64,000 nt of DNA, taken from Alligator mississippiensis (Eukaryota; Chordata; Crocodylia; Alligatoridae). Location: NCBI RefSeq assembly GCF_030867095.1, contig NC_081826.1, positions 38,728,001 to 38,792,000 on the forward strand, given 5' to 3'. The notes under the pieces were generated by a model. It searched no databases. It was not told the DNA's origin and saw only the letters and a program-made list of their open reading frames with translations. The position numbers and the translations under genes were made by a program. Below, piece by piece: positions 12,712 through 27,700 of the stretch (position 1 is its first letter; every line of letters starts with the position of its first letter).

Positions 12712-15700
12712 CTGAAAAAAGAAACCAGTATGGGTACAATCAGTGCAGGTGAGTGTTCTGCATTGACTGGTTTTCTGTTAAATGCTGAAATCAACACACT
12801 TTCTGTTCCATTAAATCCTTCAAATTTTGAGTTTTGTTCCTTTTTCTACAAAGGCAAATTAAACAAAAGATATGCTCTTACCTTAAACCTTTCTGCTTTA
12901 CTCAGATAGAAAAGGTGCTGATAAACAAGACCAGGATTTTTCCCAAGTATATAGCATTCCAATGCCTGGATAAAGATCAGAAACGTATCCCCATCTAGCT
13001 TGTTACTTAGCAGCATTGGCAATTTTGGGGGGTTGATGATCATTAGAAGATCTGCACAGGCTGCTTTATCCTTCCGGGCATTCACAGCATTTATGCTCTG
13101 ACCAAAGTCATAGGCAGTAGATGGTTCTGAAATGAGCAGTTTTTCAGACCTTTTCAATGGTACACCCTTTTCTGCTCCTCCTTCAGAAGGTATGTGATTA
13201 ATCATAGCATCCTCTGAAGTATTGACCTGGCTCTCCTGTTTGTTGCTCTCAGTCACCTTTAAAAGGAAACAACAACAAACCATTTAAATGTTGATGTATA
13301 TAATACCTCAAGTTTCATAAACCAGATAGATCAGAGTACATAAAGCAGAGATATCATTAAACTAGTGGTTATCACTTCCTCTTCTAGAGGGAGGGTTTTC
13401 AGAGTATGGTGGTCCTCCTCCTTTCTCCCAGGTCCCTTTGCAGAAGTAATATCCTAATAGTCAAGCGTCTTAAAATGCTGTCTCTGTGTCAACATGCACC
13501 TTACACCTGTCCTCCCTTTTCTAAGGTGAGATCTGAAAGGTTTTAAGAGAAAATTGACCATATAACTAATGACATAAACAGGACATGGACAGTTTAGAAC
13601 AGTTTAAATGCAGTTTATAACTGAAGCGGACAGACATACAAGCTTGTTAAACTGGTTTAAACTGGAACAGTTCAAAAGTGTACTTGGAAAATCAAGTACT
13701 ATATTGAACCAGTTCACTTTGAAACAGTTCGGTATTAGTGTAGATATCAAGTATTCAGTGACACGTCTGCTCAGTCCTTTAGGCACCTGACAGTGCACTG
13801 CTCCTCCCTGCCCCCAACCCCTCATACATACACACTGCTGCAACTGCCCCTCTGGTGGCAGAACTGTACTCTCCCCCTTTTTTCCCTTTTGTTGGCACTT
13901 TTATCAACAAGCTCCCTTGCACTGCTTGTTCAATCAATGTTATCTTTCTAAACACCAGCTGTGTTCTCACCACTTCCTCAAGCACAGCCCATCAGACCCT
14001 AAGAACCATAAAACACACTTCAAATGCAGATACAACTCCAAGCATTTTCCCCAATGGCACGGTTGCCAACTGACTACAAACTTATGGGCAGCCCATAAAA
14101 AAATAAGGCAAAAATGCTTGTCCATAAGGTCTATAAAAAATGGAGCTGTCCATAAAAACTAAATAATGATGAGCTTGATGGACAGAAGGAACACAGCAGC
14201 ACCAAGCAGTGTCTGAATGGGAGCTCAGAACCCAGCAGGGAGCTCTTGTCAGGGCTTTGTGGTTCACAGCCCTCCCCCCCCAGACATATGCTGCCACTCT
14301 GTCCCTTTGGCTGTCCCCTGGCTTTAACAGCTGCTTGCCTCAAACATACAGGGAGGAGGACAATGCAGCTGGGACAGAGCTTCAGGCTGGGAGGGGAAGA
14401 TGGGGGTCCATACTTGAACGAGGTGTGGAACTGGTGGAGGTAAGGCTGTGGAATGAGCTGGGGTAGGGGCAGCACTGCCTTGGGTCCATTTGGGGGTGAG
14501 TGGGAAACCCCTGGCATAGAAGCAGCATGGTATAAAACAACTGCTGCAGTCAAGCAGCAAACTTGTTTTTACTCTGGTGGATGTTAAACCCCACATTTGA
14601 ATCCTGCCATGTCACTGCCACTTAAGGCAGAAGATTGCATTTGCATTAGGTAAAACATATGTGAGTAAAAAAAGTCTGGCTGTCAGGAAAAGGTGTGCAG
14701 ACTGTCAGTAAAAACAAGAAATTCTTGGGTTGGCAAACCTGCCCCTCAGTCAGATAAGCACACTACAGACTTCAGTCATTTGTGGCTTACTGACGCTTCT
14801 TGAACCAATGTTTAGGAGACAGTGGGAAGAAGCAAAGTGAAAACATCCCCAGCCACAGGTCACCTACTTACTGGATGTCTCCCCAAAGCACAGGTGAAAG
14901 CATCCCTCTCCACTTGCCCACTGTCATGACTGCTGAGCTGGACACTCACTCTGATGCTCACCCAAGTATTGGAACCACAACATTTCACACAACTTTGAAC
15001 CGGTGCCTAATGGGTGATATTCTGGAACGGTTCAACTATTTTGTGTGCCTGCACCCACATACCAGCAGGGTAGGACTATGCTGGATTCACTGCTGTGACT
15101 GCAGTGTAAGGTAGATGTACCCAAAGTTAACTTTAGTACTGGCAGCATACTAGCTGTGGCAGCAAGCACCTCAGCACAGTGCAACTGCCTGAATATTTAC
15201 CCAGATTTTCTGGTGGGTTTTACTGCCTGTCCTGAGGTTTGTGGCTACACCGTAGACATATTCGTAGTGAGTACCTGCTAAAAGACCAGCTTCTACTTTA
15301 AACTAAAGAGTCCCAGAACTAGGTTAATAAACACTCAACCGTCAGTCAGTCTCCTGACATTGAATATCACCCTTTTTGAAAAAGTTTCAAGGCACCTTAA
15401 AACATCTACATGTAACAGTGAATGTAGACATTGCCAGAGCTAGTTCTGAACTAATTAGTATGGGTATCAGGAGCAGTGTAGCCTCATTAGGCTAATTAGC
15501 TCTGCTGAGAAACTAGCTCAGGTAAGTATAAAAGGCACTCCATTAACGTAGAGTTACATCACTGGTCTTACCCTGCTATTATTTTCTCTTTTTCTATAAT
15601 CCAGTAGTAGCCCCCAATTGTTGTTACTGTTAAGGGAGGTTTCTGGATCTCAGATGTGTTACATCATGGTAAAATGAAAAAAACAGCTTCTTGCTCATGG

Positions 15701-18700
15701 CCAGTTACATAAAGTACTAAACATCTCTTTGGCTTTGAATTCCTGCATGAATGAATTTCCATCCATTATGTTACCATCTATAGATCCAGTTTTAACAAAA
15801 TTCATACATTTTTGAAGTTACAGGTCCAAATTTTAATGTCATTAATGGGACTGTATTGATCAGTAGCCAGATTTCTTGTAATAAAACTAGAAAGACAGAA
15901 ATCCATTCTTATTGAACTAACACAGTTACCAACCCTAAGCATCTAATTACAGAGAAATCCCTTCTTTGAGTGATTCAGTATTGAACACAGGACCTGTGTG
16001 GATGCCAAGAAACTCAGCTTAACTGACGTTTTCACCCACTTACATCGCTTGCTTGTTTTACAACATCAAAACTTAAGGCACAATATCACTCTCTGACCGT
16101 TTTGTAGATTTGCACACATATGCTCTAGAGCTTTATGTATATTTGGGCTTCTGTTCTCTGATCCAATTGCTAGGTTTCACTGAAAGGAGAGTCGGAGGTC
16201 CTGTTGGACAGCATACCTCTGCTGGCTCAGCCACAGCAACAGGATAGCATAGGCTCTGTTGGTTCTATATAAGCAACATTTGTTGCCCTGTCAGATCAGA
16301 TGAGAGACATATTCTGAAAACTCAACAGTAAATGTCCTCAGCTACCTCCACCCTAAACTGTTTTGTCCAAGAATGATAAATAGTTTCTTTCTACTGGAGT
16401 TATGGATGTTCCCCAAAGCACTATAGACCTCATTGGATCAAACACCACATTTAATATTTCAGTACACTGGTATGCCTTAAAACAATAAACAAATTAATAC
16501 ACGTAGTTAAAAAAGCTATCAATATTACAAAACAAGATCTAAGTTTTAATCTTATTTACTGTGCGACTTCCCTACGGATTACTTTTCACAATAATGGAAA
16601 TACCTCATGAATTTTGATTTTCTTTCTTTGCTTTTGTTGGCTGCTGGTTGTGACATTAGGGTTAAGAAATTGGGTTATCTCCTCTAGTTCTTTCTTTGCT
16701 TCAGCAACATTAGGATCTATACAAAGTACTTTTCTGAGATCATCAACACTGGCTTGGTAATTCTGAAAGTGAAAGGTGAAACAAAGTGTGTTCATAAAAC
16801 TATTCCAGAGAGTAAGATAAGAGAATTAGCTGGAACTGCAATGGTCAACTTCACAATTACTTTAAAAAAACAAAACTGGAATACTAACAGTAAGTATCGT
16901 CTAAACAAGACTTAAGATGCACAATTTTACTAAAGAATAGGCATGAGAATAGGTTTTTTTGTTCTTTTAAACTAATATTTTGTAGCCAAATATGTACAGG
17001 TGATATATGTAAATATACACATTGTGGATCAAACTGCTTGGAGACAATTCACCCTCATGTCAGAGAATGGATTAAAGATGAAATAACATAGTACAGCACA
17101 CACACACAGTCATGCACTTGAACAGGACCAGATTCAAACAGCATTTAGGTGCATTAGGTGCCCCAACTTCCACTGAACCAAAGAATGAGAATTTCTAACA
17201 TAAGCTCAGGTTTCATCAGCTTGAACTGGCAAATGAGGGGACACACCTGGATGTATCAATCAATCACAGAATGATTCTGAACAGCCAATGCAACAGACCT
17301 GTGAAAAAGGCGATGCAATTGTAGGATGTACCAATCAAAGTATTTCAAGCAGAGACAGGGAAGTAGGAGAGTTGATTTCTCAGTCTCTTTACATGTTCCC
17401 TCTAAATAAACAATCAGGAAAGACAATTTTTTCTGTAATCTCTGGTTGCCTTTTGGCAGGTTGAATCACTTTCTGGTTTCACCATCTATATTAATTTCTA
17501 TTGACAACAATAATGCATAAGGAGATTAGAGTTTATCAAGTACAGTCTGCTTAAATATTTGATACAAAGCAAAAGTTTGTCTTGCCAGTGGTTTTCCAGA
17601 AAAATTAAACTTTTTTTTTTTTTTTTTTTTTAACTGCTACAGTTTTTCAGGTATTTTTAATAAGTAAAGGAATCTGACTTGTCATCAAAAACTCCCTGGT
17701 TCTTACTGAGACTTACATTTGGAAATCATAGCTAAGTTGAGGGCAAATGAAGAGTAGAGTGTCTTTGTCTGCTGCATTACTTGGTTTCTAGTCCTTTCAT
17801 GCTCAACAGCACATGCTTTTACTTTATTTTTGTTATTATTTGTAGTATCATAGCATCTAGAAACAACAGCCATGGACAAGGTCCCCATTCTGCAAGGCAC
17901 TGTACAAACAGACAGTCCTGGCCCCAAAGAACTTACAGTCTATGAAGGCATGAAGGTATAGACACATACATCTGGAGCCATTTCAAAAGGGGAGCAGATG
18001 ATTAGGAGCATTTAGAAGCTGGTACATCCTAACCATTATGTGTGGACAAGACAGAGCATTACAAAATCAGCAAACCTGCTCCAATTTAACCCTGGATGAA
18101 GCACGGTAAAACTGGAGCTCTTTTGCTACATTTGTATCATTCCTAGCTTGTCCACACACAATTGTTAGAACCTAACTGCTGCTGCACAGTTCAGAGCTCT
18201 GGGCTCTGGACATTAGGGTATTTATACACACATTTTTGGATCCATTTCCAAAAACAGAGACGTTCTCCCCCTTTATAAGAGAGGAGTTCCTGCTTCCTTT
18301 TTTAAACAGTTCCAAATGTGCATGTTTCCAGACCCTAGGACAAGAGGTGAGAGATGCAGACAGACATGGAACCACAAGGAACAAAGTGACATTAGTGGCC
18401 AGCCTGACGGTCACTGGCATCAGCACTCCAAGCTGTTTTGTAGGCATCATCACAAAGGAGAGTTTTATGGAGCCAATCTGAAGGCATGTAACCAAGCACC
18501 TGGGGGGATGATTACAAGGAGCTCCTCCCAAGCATGTGAGGCAACACAAAACACGAGGGTAGTTGTTTGAAAAAAATCTAAAGAGTGATACAGGCTGGCA
18601 ATCACAGGCTGATCAAAGATGGGAATCAACCTTTCTACACTGAATGAGAGGGTGAAGACAGACTATACAGAATTCTGAAAATGAAGGCAAGGAATTTATG

Positions 18701-21700
18701 TTTGAAGCAACTGAGAAGAGGGAGCCAGTGAAGGGCGGCAAGAGAGGTAATACGCTTTAATTGATGCGCTAGGAAAGAGATTTTGTAGCAACATTCTGTG
18801 TGCAACCCTCTATTTGTCAATGCCAGTAAAAAGGAGGTTGGGCCAATAAAGGACTCGTCTTAAGAGATATTATGCAGACAGATCTGGTAGACTTAGATGT
18901 AGCCTGGATGTAAGGACCTATATATAAGTCTGTCAACTATGACACCAACCTTACCAGGGTGAGTGTCAAGAAGGATGGTAATGATGTTTTCCACACCGAA
19001 AGTGAAAAAGAAAGGAGTAAGAAGGGTTTTGAGACGGGGGGAGTGTGATGAAGACGTCTATTTTAGCTATTTTGAGCTGGAATTGACAACTGCCATCAAT
19101 GAAATGATGCCAGGGTGACAGGTGGTGATTTTAATTTCGACAGAACATGCTAGGTCTAGAGCAGAGATCTACAAGCCATCAGCAGTTGAATTTGTGGTAA
19201 GCTTGGCAATAGACACATTGGCACAGAAGGATGATTGTGGCAGCATCAGAAGAAAATTAAAGGGAAATTATAGTCAAATGTTGTTTAATCAGTTCCCAGG
19301 TAACCAAAACTCTCATTTAGCCCCTGCCATTGCTGCATACATGACTCAATTCCTCAAACTACCAGATATCTCAATTCAAATGATTTGTATATCCCAAACT
19401 AGTTATAGTGTTTTACATTTTGCCAGCATTTCGAGAACTTTGGTGTAATGTGAAGGATTCACTTACTCCCTTGCTTGTATTTATGTATAAACTGCGATCA
19501 TGGAATTGCCTTTGAGGTGAATAAGTAAATTTCAAAAGATGTAAGAATACCTGCCGTAATCTTTATTCTTACCTGTAGTCCTTTGTATGCTAGAGCTCGC
19601 CTATAAAAAGCTTTAATATTAGTATCTTCTATTTGAAGAACATGATCACAATCCTGTTTAGCCTCTTCGTATTTACACAGTTTCAGGTGACAGAGAGCTC
19701 TACCATAACACAACAAAACACAGTGCAGGATAAGGGAATTGTAACATATTGAATTGCTGACAGTATCTGATTCAAAACATTTAATTATGTTGCTTGATTC
19801 TATTCCAAATCAATTCTCTGCTCCCCCTCCCCCCCACATACACATTTGTGGAGTTCTTCAAAAATACTTGAGTGTAATTCATTACAGCAATGTATTAATA
19901 GTTTCTATTTAGGACCAATTCCTGCAATGTTTCCTGGGGGGGGAGGGGGGATGATAAAAAGTCAATGTAGTTGCTCAAAAGGTCAGAATAAAGCATGGGG
20001 TAAGTTTGCAGAATCAGGGCCCCTGTTAGCTGCTTAATGCCAAAATGGGGCAATCCTTCAACAGTAGCTAAGAAAAACGTAGAAGTGTTACTCCCTATTT
20101 CATTAATATTGTTTTCTGTAGTTCCTCGCACAACAGTATTTTCTGGGGGTCTCCCAGCCTACCATTGACCTATTCAAACCTTCTAAGTTTGTGGGAAGAG
20201 AAAGAATTACGACTGCAGCTGAAAGCTGTCCTTTAAATATTAACACTACTTTATTATTATGACCAGGGATCCGGGTTTTCCATTTCCCATGGGAAAACAG
20301 AAAAAAACCACAGATTTCCCTTCTTCCCCAAGAGAAACATGCAAATTTTGCAGTTTTGCAAAAAGCTCTCTTCAGGCTGGCAGAGTTCCAACCTGCAAGA
20401 GGCTGGGGGGAGCAGGAGGAGGGTAGTCAGGCAAGGGGTGCCATGTGCATGTGTGTGCACATGGCCACCAGGCAGCCTGGAGAGTAGCTCCCGCAGGTAA
20501 GTCTGGTGGTGGTGGGGAGAGAGAGAGATTGAGGGCCACATAAGGAGACAGTTGGGCAGGGCCGGAGCTGGGGTTTCTGCCAAGCTGGGTGGTGTGTGGG
20601 GCCCAAGCAGGGAGTGGGATGGGGCCGCTGGCAGCTTGTCCAGGAGGCAGTGGGGTGGATCAGGCTCCCCTCACTGCACACACGACCAGGGGGCAGGGAG
20701 GATCCATGCCTCCAAGATCTGTGCATTGGGTGGGTGCAGGCTGCCCGCTACAGACTAAGGCTCCCCACCCTGCTGCCCTCCCCCGGGGCCTCCACAGACC
20801 AGCGGGCAGGACCCAGTGCAGCGGGGCAGAGTGGGGCCGGGTGGGGAAGCTCCTTGCTGCTGTGAGCCCCACGTCACCCTGGCAAGGTGCCCCCTGCCCG
20901 TCCCGCAGCAGTGGGGGTGGCAGTACGGGGTTGTGCCCCTCACTGCTTTGAGTGGGCAGGGGGTGCCTTGCCAGGGCAGCACAGAGCTTGCAGTGACAAG
21001 GAGCTTCCCTACCCAGCCTCACTCTACCCTGCCATATTGGGTCTTGCTCACCAGGCTGTGTAAGCCCCAGGGGAGGGCAGCAGGGTAGGGAGCTCAAGCC
21101 TGTAGTGGGCAGCCTTCACCCACCCTGTGCACAGATCTGGGGGATTTGGGTCCTACCTGTTTTCACGCCCAGGAGTATGCACGGCGACAGGGAGCCAGCC
21201 CGACCCCCCCGCCTGAGCCCGCAGCAGGCAGCCTGCACTTGCCCTCCCCACAGGCTCTGCTCGGCTGTGCTGCCCATGGGGGAAAGGGAGCTGGGCTCCA
21301 TGCTCCACTACATTTCAGCAGCTGCCACATCCTGTGGGTGGCAGCTGAGGCTCAGGCGCTGATGCAGGGGGCTGCAGATCCAAGTCCCGTAACCCTGGCA
21401 GCTGGGAGCCACCTCTAACAGGGCTGGGGGGGGGCAGGGGGCTGTGGGTGGGAGGCAAGGAACACCAGCAAGGCCAGGGGGCTAAGGGGGCAGGGGGAGC
21501 TCTGATTTTTCATGATAAAAAATGCAAAATCAAATACTAAAATTTATAGGTATTTAGAATACATTTTTATTATAGTGATTGAGGCACTGGTAGGGTTCCA
21601 AATTGCTGTTTCATTTTAATCATGGATGTTAGTGTTTTAATAAGAGAATTTGACATTTTTTTAATCAGGGAAAACCAGGATCCCTGATTATGACCACTTG

Positions 21701-24700
21701 TCTTTAAAAAATGTACAGCTTTTGTGAAAGATATTTGAAATTTTTCCATAATTCTCACGATGTCACTACATATGAGATTTAAGGTATCCAACCATGACAT
21801 TGACATTCTTGGAAAATGGAACAAAATACAACAAATTTTCATTTTACAAATTCATTACAACAGTTACTACAGTCTATTGCATAAAGACCTTGGAGAACAT
21901 TTTCAATCACTTTAAACATGCTGTCCCTAAAAAAATAAAATAAAATACAATAAAATAAAGATAAATATGGATTAAAATAAAAAGTTATTTGAACCATATC
22001 TCAAACACTGGAAAAATGTAATCTTCTGTAATATAAAAAAAAGTGAGTAAAGTTGCATGAAATTATCAGCAGTCATGATTTAGAATCACCAAACATTGCT
22101 ATCTAGCAAACTTACAAAATGGGGCAGAGATTTCAGCTCCTTACCTGTTAGTGTAGACAGTACTTTCCTGGGAGTTCAACTTCATGCACTCACTGTACTT
22201 TATTAGAGCTTCATTATATTTACCCTTCTTTACTAATTCATTCCCTTCAGTCTTCAGGATTCTGAACCTCTCTTCAGTTTTTTCACCTAGGTTTCAAAAG
22301 GACCAAATGTTATTTAAAGACAGACCAATTTATTATGTACAAGTTAATAATTTATCCTAAGAACAATGCATTTTCCCCAAGGTAGCTCAAGAGAGAGAGA
22401 GTAACTTCCTCAAGTCACAGTTTTCTCCCTGGTCTCACTCAATGGGCCAAATAGGAATCTGATACAGTGCGAATGTTCCCCAATACACTGGTACAGGTAT
22501 ACTGCAAGGTGCAGTGGGAGTGCAGATCCCCAGCTCCACACATTCACTGCCCTCGGCCTTCTCTCTCTTGCACACTCTGGAGGGATGACAGGTCTTCTGA
22601 GGAACCTGATTCTCCTGTAGTTCTATCACTGACACAGGTGGATTGAGCACACATGTAACAAAGTGCCTGTCACCATACTAGCCGGCCGAATTAAATAACT
22701 AAACAAACAATATTATTGAAAAGAAAGCAACTTTGAATAACTTAAAGACAAGTAACTGTAAATATAAATTTGTTTACAGGATCCTGGATCCTGGCACATG
22801 GAATCTGGTGGACATGGCATTGGGTCTGGGGCCCTAATCCCAGCCTGCAGGACTGGGTGAAGGTGTCAGGAGATCCTGGGCCCCCGATCCAAGCAAGCTA
22901 GATGGGATGGAGGCAATGCAGGGTTCTGGCCCCTAATCCCAGCATGCAGGGTCAGACAGCAGCTACTGATCTGGGTGTGCAGGTCTGATCCTGAGATGCA
23001 GGTTCCAACCCAGCCCACAGACCGGCCTAAACATTAAGCACCACTGGGTCCACATGCAAAGAGACTCTTAAATCTAATTCTTCTTTTCAGAAATATGTGG
23101 TCAGCTAACTTTCTTCAGCTAACATTCTGAAAAGTAATGAGATGCTTCCAGGAGTGGATCGAGGATATTGGAAATAGGGCGTGGGTTGGGCACCTTACTG
23201 GTATGGGGGATGCAACCAGCAGCTGAGACCAGAGATCTTGGCAGCGGAGAGCTCACTGGACATGTGCTCTACACCCAAGGAGAGGTGCAACTACACCACA
23301 GCACTCCCCCAGATCCAGCCCCCAAAGCTTCTTGCTTTTCACATTTAAATTTTCCTTTCTGAAACTATATAGATGTGCATATGTTATACATACTGTTGAT
23401 CTGCAACTGTTTATCTCCACTGACATCTGTGACGCTCTTTTGCTTAGCCTCTGAAGTAAAGGTTCCTCCATCCCATCTGTGCTGTTGAGCAGAAACAGGG
23501 ACAACTGGAATTGGTGATAGCTTCTCCCTCCAACTTGGACCATCCTGATCTATTAGAGTTTTTGTTATTCTAAAGAAAAACATACATTTTCCATATAATT
23601 ATTCTTTTTATTACTTAAGGTTAAAAATAACTAAGCAGTTTTCAGTAAAAAACTCATTTAAAAAAAACAAAAAAAAAAACGAGTGCCCAATTTAAAATGT
23701 ACTTAGTTTTTTTTAAAGAAAGAGGTCCTAAATTCCTTTTTTAATTTGTTTTTATGCTCTCTGTTAAAATGGAAGAGTCTTTTCAGCAGTGGAGAAACTG
23801 ACTTCCACCTGAGCCAGCAAACCATTTAAGTACAAGATTAACTGCAAGATTGCTCCCTAAATCCAGCCTAAAAATATAAACTAAAGAAACTAAAGGAGGC
23901 AGTGGAAGAGAGAGAAAAAAGAAGTTTTATTCTGCCAAATGTAAGTGCTGCTTGTAACAATAAATGCAATACTGAAAACTGTTGATGTAATTTAAAATAT
24001 GTTCCTTTAACATAAAATTATCTTTCAGGAAAAGCAGTGATGGTCATAAAGTACCTAATAAATTGCATTTTAAAGTGAGTAAACTTCTGAGCATACATTC
24101 TTCTCCATTTTTGTTTTAAAATATATATTTAAAATTGTTTCTTTTCAAAAACATTATCTTTTAAAAGCATACTTCTCTATCTGTACATTGAAGGGAAATC
24201 AGGTTATTCAAAAACCAAAAGATTCCATCTAAAACCTAAGTTGCACGCTGACTGCAATAGGCACTGGCTCAAGACCTCAGCGAAGGTAATCAAATTAGCT
24301 TATGAAGGGTTGTACAAAGCTATATAGTTTTGTAGCAACTTCTAAAAAAAAAATATTAATCACTAATAAAACCAGTAACTGAGAGGCCTTCTTAATTTAG
24401 AAAATAGTACTGTAACCCACCCTGAGCCTTTTGTGAGGACAGCACATAAATCTAAAAAATAAAGTACTACTTCAGAAAGGATTAACATCTACTGCATATT
24501 TTAACTGTATTTCTTGATCCTGAAGTTTGATTATTTGACATAGCACTCAGGCAAAAATATATTAAAAATATTTTTCAGATGTAATTGCATTAAATAAATT
24601 TAGGAAAGGATATACATCTGAAAAAAGATGAACAGCATTCAATGCAACATTAAGGATGTGGTAGGGATAAAGGAAAGCAAACCAGATGGACACGTTTCAC

Positions 24701-27700
24701 CCTTAATTTTATTCTTTTAAATTTTCTGAAGACCTTAAATATCAGTAATGCTTATAAAATTAAGGGTATTTCAGTATTATAGTAGGAGAATAGGGCCAAA
24801 TACTCCTCTCCTTACTTAGGCCTATGAGAAGTTTTACCGATTTAAGTATATTTTATCATGTAATGTTCTACTATTCTACAAAGTAATAGAATTAAAATGA
24901 ATTCTGATAAAACTGTTAGACTTGTATGATGTATTGTTTTGTGCATTGTGTGCTAAACTGATTTATGTAAATTTATTTTTAAAAGTAAACATAAGAATTG
25001 TATACAAGATATTTTTCACTCATTCCACAACATTATCAGGTTGCCTAATTTCTTCCTTTACTGAACAGTAACAATGTTTGTTGGTGTAGTAAGCAAAGAT
25101 GCCTTGCAGTAAGCTCTGTGTTATGTTCCCAAAATCATTATCGAGCCATTCTTTTGCAAAAGAATTTTTATTTTTCATTTAACTTCACTACAGCTTCATT
25201 CCCTAAAATAAAGCTAGTTTTTATAAAATTATGGGCACTCTATATACCTTTTTAATTTCCTCTGTTTTTTTCACTGTAAAATGAGTTATGTTACACACAC
25301 AGTCAGATAAAAAATTGCTAAAATATTATTCTGAGTGAGAAGCATGTCCAACTTCACACTAAACATGGACCTGTTTCCTTCCTGCCCAGCTCTTCTTCCC
25401 TTTGTAGCAATGTGGCTCTGACATTGCACAGATGGTCTGATGCAATGTCCAAAGACAACTGAAAGATTCCTATTAACTAATTCTAAATGCTCGGAGGGAG
25501 CAAACCACATTTGTCCCTGGTCCTTGCCTGGGATGGATGGGATGAGGACGAGACTTGATGTAGCAACCCATTGTACCCATTTATTCTTCTGCATGAGGAA
25601 CGCTCTTAGGCCAAACATGGTATTTTGTAACAAAACACTGTCATGCTGAAATGCTAAATTTACTGGCACCTATCAGAAAAATATAATTATAATACCATTC
25701 TCAAATGAAAGCTGGCAACAAAAGCTGCTGAGTAGTTCTGATGCAATTTAATAAGAGATATTAAAAGCAGAAAGAGACAATTAGAATGAGAAGTCAATTC
25801 ACTGAGAGGAAGGAGGCAGTCAGAGCCCAGTGCCATGGCATCTGCACTCTCACAATAACTAAAAGCCAACTGCAAAACTATCAGTCAATTCAACATAAAA
25901 CTGAAAAAACAAATCAGCCCAGAAATGTGATGTTGGACACAGACACAATAAAATGCTGCTAATTAAAACTTTTTGGAAAAGAAGAGCCCCAAATCTTAGT
26001 TCTGCCATACCATGATAAGGAACAGTGTCTGTAAGTAAGAACCTTTAGAACAAGAGTTCTTGCTATTACTCTTCAATGTGTACAAGGTCAGGAAATCACA
26101 AAAGGAAGAAACAAGCATCATGTAATAAACTCTCTATTTTTTTAAAAGGTGCACTGCAAAGTAATTATTTCTCACCCTCTCAAATATTCTTCTTTATGAT
26201 ATACAAAGCTAACCTAATTTTTTAAAACATTTTAACCTGTCTTTTACATGAGTAATCCCCACTTCTGCAAGCAGAAAAGGAAGATCAGCAACTCAGGGTT
26301 ATCTAATCTTCCCAATGTCACCATCTACTCCCCACCCTTTTCCCTGCACTCCCACTCCCCACCCCGTGCCTCAGGAACTTTACAAAAACCTTCAATAAAA
26401 ACAAGCAGCCGGGACCTAATATTCTTAGTATAAAAGACAAACAGCAAAATATTTTTAAAAATACATTTTGAGGTTACCCTTTTAAATTAAAAGGGAAAGT
26501 AAAGGTAGGATCTCTGCCCTTTTTACTTTGCAGTTCACATTAAAAAGTAAAAAACCCCTTTTAATTAATTATCTTTCCTCACTGAAAATAACCTTTTCCA
26601 TATTTGGCCAGCACTTTAAACTATAAACAAAGTAGGTAAGACACAGAATAAACTGTATTAAACATTCAATATATGCAGCAGATCTATGCTCTAAGAATTT
26701 GCAAGCTGAAAATGAATTACCAGCAGAAGAGAAGAAGGAAGAAGCAGCTGAAATAAGGTGATGGGTTGCCAGGGAGGAAAGAGTAATGAGCTGTGAAGCT
26801 AAAACATAAGGAAGGCCTAGAGAGGAGAAAATGAAGAATGTTAAGGGAAAAATATGAAGTAAGCTTAACACTAAGCAAGTTACAAAATCTACCTTGGGGA
26901 ACTACCGGAAGTGCTTGTGTGCATATACAAGATAAAAATAACAGAAGTAAAACTGTACAAAACCAGCTGGACATCAGTGATTTCACCACCCCAGAACATA
27001 GCACAACACATAGACTCAGGATTCTGGTAGCAAACTGCTAAGCAGGGGAAAAGTACCATCTATTAGAGCAGTGGTTCTCAAATTTATTTGTACCAGGACC
27101 CATTTGTAAACATCGAGGTTCACTCCTGACACAGTAGAAAGTTTAAGTAGAAAACAGTCCCCTGGTCCTGCTGGTGCCCCTCACTCCCAACCTATAGCCC
27201 TCCACCCCACAGCCCTGCTGGTGCCCCTCACTCCTGACCTGCTGCCATCCACCCCAGATTTGTGTGCCCACAGCGGGCATGGGGCTGCAGCCTGGACAGA
27301 CTGGCACGGGCAGGAATCATCTCAATAGCCCAGTAGGTGGGCCCAGTACAGGAGGACAGAGCAGGGCAGCAAGACTTGTTGCTGCTGCTGCAACCAGGAC
27401 CCCTGCACCACCAGCAGTGCGAGGATCAATGGACAGAAGAGGCTATGCTGCCCTTACCTCCTCCCACCTCCAGCCACTCACACACCGGGCTGCAGCTCTA
27501 CAGAGGAGAAAGTAAACTGGTATCCTTTCTGCCCATCTTTGGTGCCCCGATAGGAAAAAGTTAAAGGAAACTGAACTTCTTAAGAATCAGAGGGAATAAA
27601 CTGAATGTCCTGTCCTACTTTAAAAAAAAATAAACAAAACTTGAGTTCTTTTGTTGAAGGTGTAAAGTATGAGGGTTCTTGCTCAATGAATAATACCTGA

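Larger units (their letters stand above)
16763..19572 (-). other. SPAG1: SPAG1 intron between exons j and k
   Basis: It holds an old LINE fragment (17285-17360), a poly-T run (about 17610-17631) and two L2-like tracts (17845-18010, 18560-18830). The rest is unassigned AT-rich sequence. Confidence 0.6.
19700..22144 (-). other. SPAG1: SPAG1 intron between exons i and j
   Basis: It is dominated by the 1423-base palindromic hAT element at 20264-21686. An AAAAT-type microsatellite lies at 21929-21960. G/C runs occur near 19820 and 19937. Other parts are unassigned. Confidence 0.7.

Noticed and set aside
14131..14553. A 140-codon - strand ORF
   Set aside because: Inside a hAT-like element; Pro/Ser-rich low-complexity sequence and no homology recognised.
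20589..21418. Several 85-145-codon ORFs on both strands
   Set aside because: All within the 20264-21686 palindrome, with no family resemblance.
22775..23010. Possible CRISPR-like or satellite array
   Set aside because: Only two imperfect copies of a phrase, no regular spacing and a vertebrate genome context.
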